This document shows, one piece after another, positions 1 to 6,769 of a DNA stretch of 11,283 nucleotides. The DNA comes from JBBDYD01 sp040901865 (GTDB lineage: Bacteria > Bacteroidota > Ignavibacteria > UBA10030): positions 1 through 11,283 of the forward strand of contig JBBDYD010000206.1 in assembly GCA_040901865.1 (NCBI GenBank). The letters run 5' to 3'. The first letter of the stretch is position 1, and each line of letters starts with the position of its first letter. The position numbers were made by a program, and so were the translations under genes. Under the pieces are notes generated by a model that had not been told where the DNA came from, did no database searches, and was given only the letters and a program-made list of their open reading frames with translations.

Positions 1-584
1 CCAGTATGCTTGATATCGTCGGATCCGTGGTTTTGTTCGGCATCCTTATTCTCACGGTTGGCCGGGTTCAAACGGGGCTGAATACAGCCATGTACGCAAA
101 CTCCTTTACCCAGATCACCCAGCATAACGCCGTGGCCCTGGCCCGCCAACTCGAAGCAGACATCACCAAGGTCGGGTTTAAAGCCACAACCGAAAAGATC
201 AAATCCGCCGACTCAACCCGCATCAGGTTCCGCACAGATTTTCTGAATAACGGAACGGTCGGCGAAATCGAGTATTGGATCGGAGATACATCCGACGCAC
301 GCGCAACACCCAACCCCCTGGACTTCCCCCTCTATCGGAAGGACAGCAATGGAACTCTCGAACAGCTCTGGGGTTTGACGAACTTCAATATTCGTTACTA
401 CAATATGGACTACCAGCGGCTCGCAACACCGGTCGTCTCTGATTCTCTGCCCAGGATCTATGCAATTTGGCTGACCTTCATCATCGAGGGCCGTGAACCC
501 GCCGGCAGTGCCATTGATACGACATATTATTCTATTACATGGCAGAAGTTGATTTATCCGAGGAATATGGGGCTTAGCTATTAA
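1..584 (+). CDS. PilW-like minor pilin, 5' end cut by window edge
   Basis: A pilin-like protein of at least 192 residues. The first ATG is at 6, but the frame is open to the left edge and no ribosome-binding site can be seen, so the gene probably starts outside the window. The N-terminus reads SMLDIVGSVVLFGILIL followed by a polar helix, the layout of a class III-signal pilin. If the S is residue +2 of the mature protein, D sits at +5, where pilins normally carry E. The rest is a soluble domain rich in beta-type sequence with a conserved-looking Trp (residue 92) and the phrase WLTFIIEGREP near 155-166, which fits the PilW/minor-pilin class better than the major pilin. It is followed 119 bp later by a PilX-like gene on the same strand, the usual PilW-PilX order of minor pilin operons. 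The family call is inferred from architecture and neighbours, not from a search. Confidence 0.6.
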   Translation, partial: SMLDIVGSVVLFGILILTVGRVQTGLNTAMYANSFTQITQHNAVALARQLEADITKVGFKATTEKIKSADSTRIRFRTDFLNNGTVGEIEYWIGDTSDARATPNPLDFPLYRKDSNGTLEQLWGLTNFNIRYYNMDYQRLATPVVSDSLPRIYAIWLTFIIEGREPAGSAIDTTYYSITWQKLIYPRNMGLSY

Positions 585-595
585 CAGACAAAAGC

Positions 596-690
596 GTTAT
601 TGGTTGTTGGTTTATGGTTATGGTTGACCGGTTATTTTGGTTGTGGTTTGTCGATTCATTGTCTCGTTCACGTCGTTGGTTCGTTAAATC
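596..690 (+). repeat. 7-bp array followed by 8-bp array in the PilW/PilX spacer
   Basis: Eleven bases after the stop codon at 582-584 a degenerate heptamer array begins: GTTATTG, GTTGTTG, GTTTATG, a 6-mer GTTATG, GTTGACC, then looser GTT-initial units to 652. It passes directly into octamer-like units GATTCATT, GTCTCGTT, a 9-mer CACGTCGTT and GGTTCGTT (653-685). The PilX-like start codon follows at 704. The octamers match the reverse complement of the array at 3703-3797. I see no promoter of consensus quality in this spacer, so the two genes may be co-transcribed. Confidence 0.75.
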
Positions 691-703
691 GTAGAGGAAA
701 CCC

Positions 704-1729
704 ATGGGACGTACAGCACTGTTACTCGTTTTAGGGCTCGGGGCGGCTTTTGCCGTCATCGGGATCAATCTGAGGAACTCCGGCAATCAGGCCACGGAGC
801 ACCAGGTCGGCTATCACAAATATGCTTCGGCCCGCAACCTGGCCAGGACAGCTGTTCACGCGCGTCTGCGTGCGATCGACAGGGGGCTTACACTTCTCGG
901 CCGCCTGGATGGCGAGTTTAATGACGGTACGTTCTATACCATCGTGGATTCCGCCGCCTCGGTCGACACGATTTACATGGACGCATACTCGGAGTTTGAG
1001 GATTCGACGTATCACATGAGATTGAAACTCTATCGGTACTCAAAGCCCTTCCCCGTGCCGACTTCCGCCGTTGGTATCCGCGCAACCCCCGTGGACTTCA
1101 AGATGCAGGGTAACGCAGATATTGACGGACGCGATCACGATTCCGATGGCAATCCGACCGGTGACCCCGGCCTGCCGGGCGTTGCGGTCATGGATAGCAC
1201 CGATTCAACCACCGTCATGAACAATGGCGGTTCAGGCGGAATCAGCGGAACACCTAAAGTCGCTGTAGATACAACCACGTCTGACCCGCTCGACTATGTG
1301 CAGGAATATCTCAACAATTACGACTATCGCTACACACAGGCGGACTCTCCCATTACCTCGGATATCACATGGGGCTCTCCCGATGATCCGAAGATCGTCG
1401 TCTGTTATACTCCTGACACAACGGTGAGTGTGAAATTTGCAGGGAATTGTGAAGGGTGGGGAATTCTCGTTGTCCATGGCGACCTTAACCTTGCAGGGAC
1501 ATTCAAGTGGCATGGCCTTGTCATTGCCTACGGCGAGCAAAGCCAGATCAGGGTTTCGGCTTCTGTTGGAACCCCCGATATCTATGGCGCCCTCATCATG
1601 TCCGGCGGGCCCGGAAGCTCCTTTGTGATGAAGGGAAACGTGAGCATGAAATACAGCAGTGAGGCCCTCGAGCAGGCAAGGTGGATCAATAAACTGCTGG
1701 CGTACAGGATTATCGAGTGGTATGAGTAA
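704..1729 (+). CDS. PilX-like pilus assembly protein
   Basis: A 341-residue protein with one N-terminal membrane helix (about residues 4-21, LLLVLGLGAAFAVIG) and a large extracytoplasmic part. Residues 22-65 form a polar helix as in PilX N-terminal domains. Residues 250-277 (GWGILVVHGDLNLAG, then W-x-GLV-x-YG) match the beta-repeat motif GxGxLVVxGDLxxxGxxxxxGLIxxxG common in PilX-like and related envelope proteins, followed by more turns of the same type to about 318. A low-complexity Gly/Asp/Ser/Thr stretch (137-195) separates the two. The start ATG at 704 has AGAGGA at 693-698. It begins MG-R-T-A, with no prepilin GFxxxE motif, like the two pilin candidates elsewhere in the locus. It probably acts as a minor pilin or tip-complex part. 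It converges on pilB with a bidirectional terminator between them. Confidence 0.65.
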   Translation: MGRTALLLVLGLGAAFAVIGINLRNSGNQATEHQVGYHKYASARNLARTAVHARLRAIDRGLTLLGRLDGEFNDGTFYTIVDSAASVDTIYMDAYSEFEDSTYHMRLKLYRYSKPFPVPTSAVGIRATPVDFKMQGNADIDGRDHDSDGNPTGDPGLPGVAVMDSTDSTTVMNNGGSGGISGTPKVAVDTTTSDPLDYVQEYLNNYDYRYTQADSPITSDITWGSPDDPKIVVCYTPDTTVSVKFAGNCEGWGILVVHGDLNLAGTFKWHGLVIAYGEQSQIRVSASVGTPDIYGALIMSGGPGSSFVMKGNVSMKYSSEALEQARWINKLLAYRIIEWYE

Positions 1730-1741
1730 CCAACCTGAGTA

Positions 1742-1790
1742 AGACTCCCGGAATCTTCCTCAGTATCACGCTTGAAGATTCCGGGAGTCT
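1742..1790. repeat. Perfect 17-bp inverted repeat (long hairpin)
   Basis: Arms at 1742-1758 (AGACTCCCGGAATCTTC) and 1774-1790 are exact reverse complements with a 15-nt loop. No T-run follows on the plus strand, so it is not a complete intrinsic terminator by itself, although it lies 13 bp past the PilX-like stop and may aid 3'-end formation. The loop, read on the minus strand, contains GTGATACTGAG, similar to the GTGATTGAG loop of the hairpin after rpsU. Confidence 0.75.
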
Positions 1791-1813
1791 AACCTCCTGC
1801 TGGTTCCACAAGC

Positions 1814-1847
1814 AAAAAAGGCTTCCCGCGCGGGAAGCCTTTTTTTT
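1814..1847. terminator. Bidirectional rho-independent terminator
   Basis: The palindrome GGCTTCCCGC/GCGGGAAGCC (1820-1839) is preceded by six A and followed by eight T, so it terminates on both strands. It sits between the convergent PilX-like gene and pilB and closes both transcripts. Confidence 0.9.
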
Positions 1848-1882
1848 GATCTCCGACCTCTGACCTCTGACTTCTGACCTCT
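1848..1882. repeat. Heptamer array GACCTCT after pilB
   Basis: Five contiguous 7-mers: GATCTCC, GACCTCT, GACCTCT, GACTTCT, GACCTCT. The array lies 3 bp from the pilB stop codon (1886-1888), so on the pilB strand it starts almost at once after the stop, as AGAGGTC-type units. It stands between the stop codon and the terminator. Confidence 0.85.
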
Positions 1883-1885
1883 GTC

Positions 1886-3682
1886 CTACTCCTCTTCCAC
1901 CGTGTTGGAAACCACTTCTTCCAGTGTCGTCATCCCTTCTTTCATTCGCTCCATGCCCGATCTGCGCAGCATCCACATTCCGTCTTTTGCCGCCTGCTCG
2001 CGGATGGCGTTCTCGTCCACTCGCTCGCCGGCATTCAGAATGATGTCCTTGATCGCTTTGGTAAAGAACAGCGCTTCGTGAATAGCGGCACGGCCTTTGT
2101 ACCCGCCCGCGCACTTGTCACAACCCACCGCCTCATAAAACGTATACTGGGTAAGATCTTCATCCGTAAATCCAAACTTCAGCAAGTTCTCTTTCTCCGA
2201 ATCCGGGATGGGGCGTTTGCAGACCTTGCAGAGCGTGCGAATCAGGCGCTGGGCCACGATAATGTTGATCGCGTACGCAATCAGGAACGGCTCGATGCCC
2301 ATTTTGTACAAACGGGCAACGGCGCTGGGCGCATCGTTCGTGTGCAGAGTGGAGAACACAAGGTGACCCGTGTTGGCGAGCTTGATGGCCGTTTCCGCCG
2401 TGATCTTGTCGCGCATTTCACCGACCAGCACGATATCCGGATCGTGGCGCAGAATCCCGCGGATGGCCTGTTCAAAGCCCATCTTCGGACCGATCTTCAG
2501 CTGACGTGCCCCCTTGATGATATACTCCACCGGCTCTTCGACCGTGAGCACGTTGACCGTGGGGTCGATGACCTGGTACAGAGCCGCAATGAGCGTCGTT
2601 GATTTTCCGGAACCTGTCGGACCGGTCAGAATGACAATACCCTGCGGCTTGTTAATGGCCTTGTAGAAGAAGTCACGTGCCGGGCCCTGTAACCCCAGCT
2701 TGTTCAGATCGGTGATGACTTTCCGGTCGTCCAGAACACGGATAACGATGCTCTCAAACTTGTGCTTGAACTCCGTGGTGACGATCGGCATGATGGAAAC
2801 ACGGAACCGAAGCTGGTGCCCGTCGATCACGCGCTGAACAAATCCGTCCTGCGACATTTCACGCTCGAACCGGTCCACGTTCTTGGTGCGGTCCTTCACC
2901 ACGGCCAGCACCGCTTCCGGCATCGTATTTTCCTGTGCGTGCCAGACTTGCAGATTTCCGTCCACGCGGAACATGAAATTTGTCCTGTTCCCTTCGGCCG
3001 CCACGATGTGCACGTCGCTGACGCCTCTGCGAACGGCTTCCACCAGGCACCCTTCGAAGAGGTTCACCAGTGCCGATTTTGTGATCTCGGCCTGCAGGGC
3101 ATCTTCGTCGACCTCACCTTCCCCTCCGCCCACTCCGCCATCATCAACCGAAATCTCATTCTCGTTCAGCAGCTTCAGGAACTCATTTTGCGCCGGGGCC
3201 ACTTTCTCCATTAAGCCTTGGAGGTCCTTCAGCCGAACGTAGCAGATCTCGTACTTCTTGACGTTGAAACTTCTGGCCACTACAGGCAGGTTCTTATCTG
3301 TCGGGTCGGCCGCGATAATAATGAGTTTGTCCGTTTGTCGCTCATCATACCTGAAGGGAAGCATTTTGGCCTGGATCATCATTTCACGCTGCTGATCGGG
3401 AAGCGCATCCACAAACTTCTTTACAAATGCGACCCGAGCCTCGTCAATCTTCTCGTCGTTCAGATAAATCTCACGAAAGGCATAAAGATTCGCCACTTCG
3501 CGAAACACAGAATCGTGATCGGCTCCGAATTCCGAAACGAGAATCTGACCGAGATTCTTCCGATTCTTCTTGTTCTCGTCGGAATCCTTCATTTTGAGAG
3601 ACTTTTCCAGCGTCTCAAAATCGATAATGCCCTTCTTGAGAAGAGTATATCCGATTTTATCAGTTATGTCTATTTCTGGCAT
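1886..3682 (-). CDS. pilB: Type IV pilus extension ATPase PilB (GspE family)
   Basis: A 598-residue hexameric secretion ATPase that powers pilus extension at the inner face of the cytoplasmic membrane. Residues 1-160 look like the N-terminal MshEN-type domain (GYTLLKKGIID and LGQILVSEFG segments). An acidic/Gly linker (173-195) leads to the N2 domain. The ATPase core shows Walker A GPTGSGKST (354-362), the Asp box around EEPVEY (382-387), Walker B DPDIVLVGEMRD (414-425) and the His box HLVFSTLHTNDA (440-451). A tetracysteine zinc site C485-x2-C488 and C521-x2-C524 is characteristic of PilB/GspE and absent from PilT. Length is normal. The start ATG at 3682 has only a weak GGGA upstream. It lies 165 bp after pilC on the same strand with no clear promoter between, so co-transcription from the pilC promoter is likely. 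GspE of a type II secretion system is the alternative; the pilin neighbours favour PilB. Confidence 0.93.
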   Translation of the reverse strand: MPEIDITDKIGYTLLKKGIIDFETLEKSLKMKDSDENKKNRKNLGQILVSEFGADHDSVFREVANLYAFREIYLNDEKIDEARVAFVKKFVDALPDQQREMMIQAKMLPFRYDERQTDKLIIIAADPTDKNLPVVARSFNVKKYEICYVRLKDLQGLMEKVAPAQNEFLKLLNENEISVDDGGVGGGEGEVDEDALQAEITKSALVNLFEGCLVEAVRRGVSDVHIVAAEGNRTNFMFRVDGNLQVWHAQENTMPEAVLAVVKDRTKNVDRFEREMSQDGFVQRVIDGHQLRFRVSIMPIVTTEFKHKFESIVIRVLDDRKVITDLNKLGLQGPARDFFYKAINKPQGIVILTGPTGSGKSTTLIAALYQVIDPTVNVLTVEEPVEYIIKGARQLKIGPKMGFEQAIRGILRHDPDIVLVGEMRDKITAETAIKLANTGHLVFSTLHTNDAPSAVARLYKMGIEPFLIAYAINIIVAQRLIRTLCKVCKRPIPDSEKENLLKFGFTDEDLTQYTFYEAVGCDKCAGGYKGRAAIHEALFFTKAIKDIILNAGERVDENAIREQAAKDGMWMLRRSGMERMKEGMTTLEEVVSNTVEEE

Positions 3683-3702
3683 GTTGGTTATTTCCCTGAA
3701 TT

Positions 3703-3797
3703 AACGAACCAACGAAAGGCGAATCAACGCATGAGCGAGTCAACGAACCAACGAATCAACGAGACAACGAATCAACGAGACAACGAAGTATCGGGCT
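3703..3797. repeat. Octamer array AACGAATC upstream of pilB
   Basis: About twelve contiguous units of 8 bp with one 1-bp slip: AACGAACC, AACGAAAG, GCGAATC, AACGCATG, AGCGAGTC, AACGAACC, AACGAATC, AACGAGAC, AACGAATC, AACGAGAC, AACGAAGT, ATCGGGCT. The period of 8 excludes coding use. On the pilB strand it reads as GATTCGTT-type units and ends with GGTTCGTTAATTC 20 bp before the pilB ATG. The same end, GGTTCGTTAAATC, is found 13 bp before the PilX-like ATG. Confidence 0.9.
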
Positions 3798-3801
3798 TCA
3801 A

Positions 3802-3836
3802 TTTCGACTTTGGACCTTGAACTTTAAACCTCGAAC
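3802..3836. repeat. Heptamer array YTYNRAC after pilC
   Basis: Five exact-length heptamers in a row: TTTCGAC, TTTGGAC, CTTGAAC, TTTAAAC, CTCGAAC. The array starts 11 bp after the pilC stop codon on the gene strand and is followed by the octamer array, the same order as in the PilW/PilX spacer. Confidence 0.85.
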
Positions 3837-3847
3837 CCAATATCGCC

Positions 3848-5212
3848 TTACCAGGGTAAATACTGCAGGAACGACCCCGGTGCTTTTGGGCGGACAGTTG
3901 CGGTCTCAGACGAGACAATGGTGAGCGCCATGAGCACCACCATGATGATCATGGAGATAACGACCTGAATAACTTCAATGGCATTCTTCAGCCGATAGGT
4001 CGTTTCCTTTTCGTAATACTCGGCAAGCTGGAGCGCGGTGTTTTTCACCGTGCCGGTTTCCGCGCCGGAGGCGAAACGTGAAAGCGCCGTCTTGGTAAAC
4101 ACACCCGTGGCCTCAAAGGCCTCAACCAGGCCTTTCCCTTTTTCGATCATCATCGGGATGGCGATGGTTTTGATCTGTGCTTCCATGTATTTGTTGCCGC
4201 AGGCTTCGGAAGACATCCTGATGACATCGATATTTTCGCCCGATCCGCTGTAGAGGGCATAAAAAACACGGCAAAAGATTTCGATGGCGGTTTTATGAAG
4301 CAGATTGCCGATGACGGGGATGCCAATAATGTATTTATCGACGAGGAATTGTCCGCGATCTGTGGAGAGGAATCGCCACACCAGGAAGGCCGGAATCCCA
4401 AAGGCCGCCATGATGAGCCAGACGTTGCCGGTAATCCAACGACTGAACGCCAACGAGGCTTTTGTCATCGGAGGCAGATCGATTTTCATCTTCTCGAACG
4501 CTTCGGCGGTCGCCGGGAAGATATAGCCGATGTAGAACAGCACTGCAAGCATGAGGACAAACAGCGTGACGATCGGCATGATGAGCGCCGATTTGAGGTT
4601 GCGCTTAAATTCCGCGTTGCGCTCGAGGAACTTCGCCGTGCTATCATAGATCTCGGCCATATTGCCGCTCTTGGAGGCGAGGCCGAGCATGTTGGCAGTA
4701 AATTTGCCGAAGACGATTGATTGCTTTAGAAAGACTTTTTCACTGTCCTTGCCCTGTTTCAGTTCTGCGTTGATTTCTTTGACGGCTTCACGCAGCCCCG
4801 GATTTGCGATGTCGTTGACCAGCAGCTGCAGGACCTCGTTGAAAGGCAGTTTCTGGCGCATCAAATCGGCACTGACGCGCACAAAGGTTATGACATCGAC
4901 TGCGGGAGCGGGGGATTGTTTGTTTCCGAAGAGTTTTTTCCGCACATAGACCACCTGGAATCCCATTTTCTCCAAGGCCTGGCGGACTTCATCTTTGTTG
5001 TATGCTTTTTGCTCACCGTCGACCGGCTTCTCAGTTCCCTTCTTTACACGGTAAAGGAAGTTCACCCGTTCATGGATACCGGTGACCTTGAACCGCTTTT
5101 CCCGGGCCATCTCCTCCGCCCGTTGTTTGGCGGATTTTTTATTGTCTGCTGTGATGACACCGGCGACGGCTTTCCCTGACGCCGTAGCGCCTTCAATGCG
5201 GTATTCTGGCAT
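3848..5212 (-). CDS. pilC: Type IV pilus inner-membrane platform protein PilC (GspF family)
   Basis: A 454-residue polytopic protein that forms the membrane platform of the pilus machine and contacts PilB. The first 100 residues are a soluble N-terminal part beginning MPEYRIEGATASGKAVAG. The first T2SSF domain covers about 105-230 and ends in a membrane helix (208-232). A middle helix lies at 263-280. The second T2SSF domain covers about 305-435, with GAETGTVKNTALQLAEYYEK (383-402), the equivalent of the family's GExTGxLxxxLxxxAxxYE, and a final helix (411-434). The length is slightly above the usual 400-410 owing to the longer N-terminus. The ATG at 5212 is preceded by AAAGGAG (5216-5222). 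It has its own sigma-70 promoter at 5262-5290 and is followed by pilB. Confidence 0.93.
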   Translation of the reverse strand: MPEYRIEGATASGKAVAGVITADNKKSAKQRAEEMAREKRFKVTGIHERVNFLYRVKKGTEKPVDGEQKAYNKDEVRQALEKMGFQVVYVRKKLFGNKQSPAPAVDVITFVRVSADLMRQKLPFNEVLQLLVNDIANPGLREAVKEINAELKQGKDSEKVFLKQSIVFGKFTANMLGLASKSGNMAEIYDSTAKFLERNAEFKRNLKSALIMPIVTLFVLMLAVLFYIGYIFPATAEAFEKMKIDLPPMTKASLAFSRWITGNVWLIMAAFGIPAFLVWRFLSTDRGQFLVDKYIIGIPVIGNLLHKTAIEIFCRVFYALYSGSGENIDVIRMSSEACGNKYMEAQIKTIAIPMMIEKGKGLVEAFEATGVFTKTALSRFASGAETGTVKNTALQLAEYYEKETTYRLKNAIEVIQVVISMIIMVVLMALTIVSSETATVRPKAPGSFLQYLPW

Positions 5213-5223
5213 GATCTCCTTTA

Positions 5224-5238
5224 CTCACGAATCCAACC
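5224..5238. repeat. 15-bp repeat, copy 1 (pilC leader)
   Basis: CTCACGAATCCAACC occurs here, in the pilC 5' leader, and again at 5887-5901 upstream of the pilin 1 promoter, identical and in the same orientation. It resembles a single unit of the AACGAATC octamer family. It may be a protein-binding site or a leftover array unit; the sequence does not decide. Confidence 0.6.
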
Positions 5239-5261
5239 ATACTTCGGCTTGCTGTCGTTGG

Positions 5262-5290
5262 ATAATACACTTTTTCTAATACTGTGTCAA
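5262..5290 (-). promoter_or_regulatory. Sigma-70 promoter of pilC(-pilB)
   Basis: On the minus strand a perfect -35 TTGACA (5285-5290) and -10 TATTAT (5262-5267) are separated by exactly 17 bp. Transcription would start near 5255, giving a leader of about 43 nt before the pilC ATG at 5212. It is placed to express the motor proteins independently of the pilin genes. Confidence 0.8.
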
Positions 5291-5399
5291 GATGTTGCTG
5301 GGCAACGAATTTGGACAGTCTCTGAAGGGAGAGGTTGACCCGGAAGGAGGTTTCCCGGTCTTTTACCCGCAATACGGAAGGAATTGGGATGCTAAGAGG

Positions 5400-5798
5400 T
5401 TAATTGCCGGCAAAATTGGGGCCGCTGAAGGTGAACGATCCGATAAGCTTGCCACCTGGACCGTAGGTGCCTGTAACGGAGTCCGCTGTGTATTGCGAGG
5501 AACGTCCTGTGAAGGTAATGGTGGAGGCGTTAGTCGTTCCGATCGAGTAGCTTCCGTTTTCATTGGTTGTAAGCGTTGGTGGAACAACATACGCGGAGTA
5601 ATCTCCGCCCCCGCCACCCATGGTGTTTGGGCTGATTCTGTATTGATAGGCATTGGCAGAAAGGTTTGTCATGTCGGATATGACGGCGTCGCGGTTCGAT
5701 CCGACGCTCGAAGCAGTGAACATGGTCAGCCCTACAGCAATTCCAATCCCGACAATGATGATTCCGAGGATGATAAGCAAGAGTTGTTGCTGACCCAT
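5400..5798 (-). CDS. Atypical pilin-like protein, copy 1
   Basis: A 132-residue protein with an N-terminal hydrophobic helix (residues 6-27, after MGQQQ) and a small Ser/Thr/Gly-rich domain containing a GGGGG run (61-65) and the C-terminal end FSGPNFAGN. The helix followed by a polar region with NRD-x-V-x-x-DM-x-NL-x-ANAYQ resembles pilin N-terminal alpha-1. There is no prepilin peptidase motif G-FxxxE: the only early Gly is residue 2 and no acidic residue lies in the helix. It has no cysteine. About 100 of 132 residues match the second copy at 5998-6396, with no gaps. The ATG at 5798 has AGGAG (5804-5808, 5-nt spacing). A sigma-54-like promoter lies 42 bp upstream. It is probably a main pilus subunit, inferred from size, helix, duplication and position beside pilC and pilB. 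Confidence 0.75.
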   Translation of the reverse strand: MGQQQLLLIILGIIIVGIGIAVGLTMFTASSVGSNRDAVISDMTNLSANAYQYRISPNTMGGGGGDYSAYVVPPTLTTNENGSYSIGTTNASTITFTGRSSQYTADSVTGTYGPGGKLIGSFTFSGPNFAGN

Positions 5799-5839
5799 AC
5801 AGTCTCCTAGCGTAAAAGACGTGAGCGGTGGCTAAATAC

Positions 5840-5855
5840 TGCAATCGTTATGCCA
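5840..5855 (-). promoter_or_regulatory. Sigma-54 (RpoN) promoter of pilin 1
   Basis: The minus strand reads TGGCAT-AACGA-TTGCA, against the consensus TGGCAC-N5-TTGCW. The invariant GG and GC dinucleotides are at the correct spacing, with one core mismatch (C to T). The predicted start is an A at 5829, giving a 31-nt leader with the SD site well placed before the ATG at 5798. Sigma-54 control of pilin genes through PilS/PilR-type activators is known in other bacteria; no activator gene is in the window. Confidence 0.7.
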
Positions 5856-5886
5856 CTCTTCCCGCCGGCGAAAATGGCCCAATCTT

Positions 5887-5901
5887 CTCACGAATCCAAC
5901 C
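5887..5901. repeat. 15-bp repeat, copy 2 (upstream of pilin 1 promoter)
   Basis: Identical to 5224-5238. It lies about 32 bp upstream of the -24 element of the sigma-54-like promoter, so an activator site is possible, though enhancer sites usually lie farther away. Confidence 0.55.
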
Positions 5902-5941
5902 GACCTAGCCATGACCAGGAAACATTTTCCACTTTAGAGAC

Positions 5942-5971
5942 AAAAAAACACCCCGCTTTGAGGCGGGGTGT
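5942..5971 (-). terminator. Rho-independent terminator of pilin 2
   Basis: On the minus strand a 9-bp GC-rich hairpin ACACCCCGC/GCGGGGTGT with a 6-nt loop is followed by a run of T (A-run 5942-5948 on the plus strand). It lies 26 bp after the pilin 2 stop and makes pilin 2 a separate transcript from pilin 1. Confidence 0.85.
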
Positions 5972-5997
5972 CTTGAAAAACTTCTATCCAACAACGA

Positions 5998-6396
5998 TTA
6001 TGTTCCGGCGAAGTTCGGTCCGCTGAACGTAAAGGATCCGGACAGTTTTCCATCCGAACCATACGTGCCAGTCACGGAATCCGTCGTGTATTGACGGGAG
6101 ACACCCGTGAACTGAATGCTCGTGGCAGTCACCGTTCCGCGCGTGTAAGCACCGTTCTCGTTCGTGGCCAATGAAGGCGGAACTTGGTAGGTGGTGTACT
6201 CGCCACCACCGCCGCCCATCGTTGTCGGACGAATGCGATGTTGGTATGCGTTTGCAGCCAGGTTGGTCATATCGGCGATAATCGCATCACGATTCGCACC
6301 GACGCTCTGGGCAGTAAACATGCTCAGACCGACTGCAATGGCGATACCGACGATGATAACGCCAAGGATGATAAGAAGAAGCTGCTGTTGACCCAT
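5998..6396 (-). CDS. Atypical pilin-like protein, copy 2
   Basis: A 132-residue paralogue of the protein at 5400-5798, differing at about 32 positions by eye and with no insertion or deletion. The first 12 residues and the C-terminal FSGPNFAG are identical, as are the GGGGG run and DSVTGTYG. The differences cluster in the middle and at exposed-looking Ser/Thr positions, as expected for surface diversification of a pilus subunit. The same MGQQQLLLIILG start lacks a prepilin cleavage motif. The ATG at 6396 has a full AGGAGG (6401-6406, 4-nt spacing), stronger than that of copy 1. It has its own terminator. A tandem duplication with separate expression is the simplest reading. Confidence 0.75.
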   Translation of the reverse strand: MGQQQLLLIILGVIIVGIAIAVGLSMFTAQSVGANRDAIIADMTNLAANAYQHRIRPTTMGGGGGEYTTYQVPPSLATNENGAYTRGTVTATSIQFTGVSRQYTTDSVTGTYGSDGKLSGSFTFSGPNFAGT

Positions 6397-6476
6397 AATA
6401 CCTCCTAGGATTGATTGGGTTTATTGTGAATTAGAATCGTTTTCAAAAAGCTACAGACTTTCAGACTCACATACAT

Positions 6477-6493
6477 GCTCAAGAGCCGTGCCA
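6477..6493 (-). promoter_or_regulatory. Weak sigma-54-like site upstream of pilin 2
   Basis: The minus strand reads TGGCAC-GGCTC-TTGAG. The -24 half is a perfect match, but the -12 GC is GA, a change at a nearly invariant base. Its 70-nt leader is longer than that of pilin 1. It is listed because the paralogue has a much better copy. A poor sigma-70 alternative (TTGAAA near 6443-6448) exists closer to the gene. I see nothing else in 6494-6679 beyond a short A-rich hairpin near 6537-6551. Confidence 0.3.
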
Positions 6494-6679
6494 ACATCAA
6501 ATTGGTTCAATTACCCCGTATCTCTGACTATCACCGGAAAAAAATTCCGTCACCAGTCAATTTTACCGCATCCGATTGCATAAAGGACCGATGGGTACGG
6601 GCTTGGGGCAAGGTGTAAAGTGTCTAAAGCCAACTCACAGTCAAAATCCGAAAACCAAGTGGGTCTAACTGGAGACCAG

Positions 6680-6753
<74 letters not shown>

Positions 6754-6769
6754 AAGCTGCCAGACAACA

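Noticed and set aside
2078..2602. Plus-strand open frame antisense to pilB
   Set aside because: It lies wholly within the conserved ATPase core; its sequence is explained by the complementary codons of PilB.
3703..3797. Octamer array considered as a CRISPR
   Set aside because: Units are contiguous 8-mers with no spacers and no cas genes; it is a simple tandem array.
5337..5360. Hairpin GACCCGGAA/TTCCCGGTC followed by TTTT after pilin 1
   Set aside because: The T-run is on the plus strand, opposite to the pilin transcript, and the stem has a central mismatch; not accepted as a pilin 1 terminator.
5292..5810. Plus-strand open frame of 172 codons antisense to pilin 1
   Set aside because: It spans the pilC promoter and the whole pilin gene, has no SD and low-quality composition. 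The minus-strand protein has a duplicate with matching reading frame, so this frame is a shadow.
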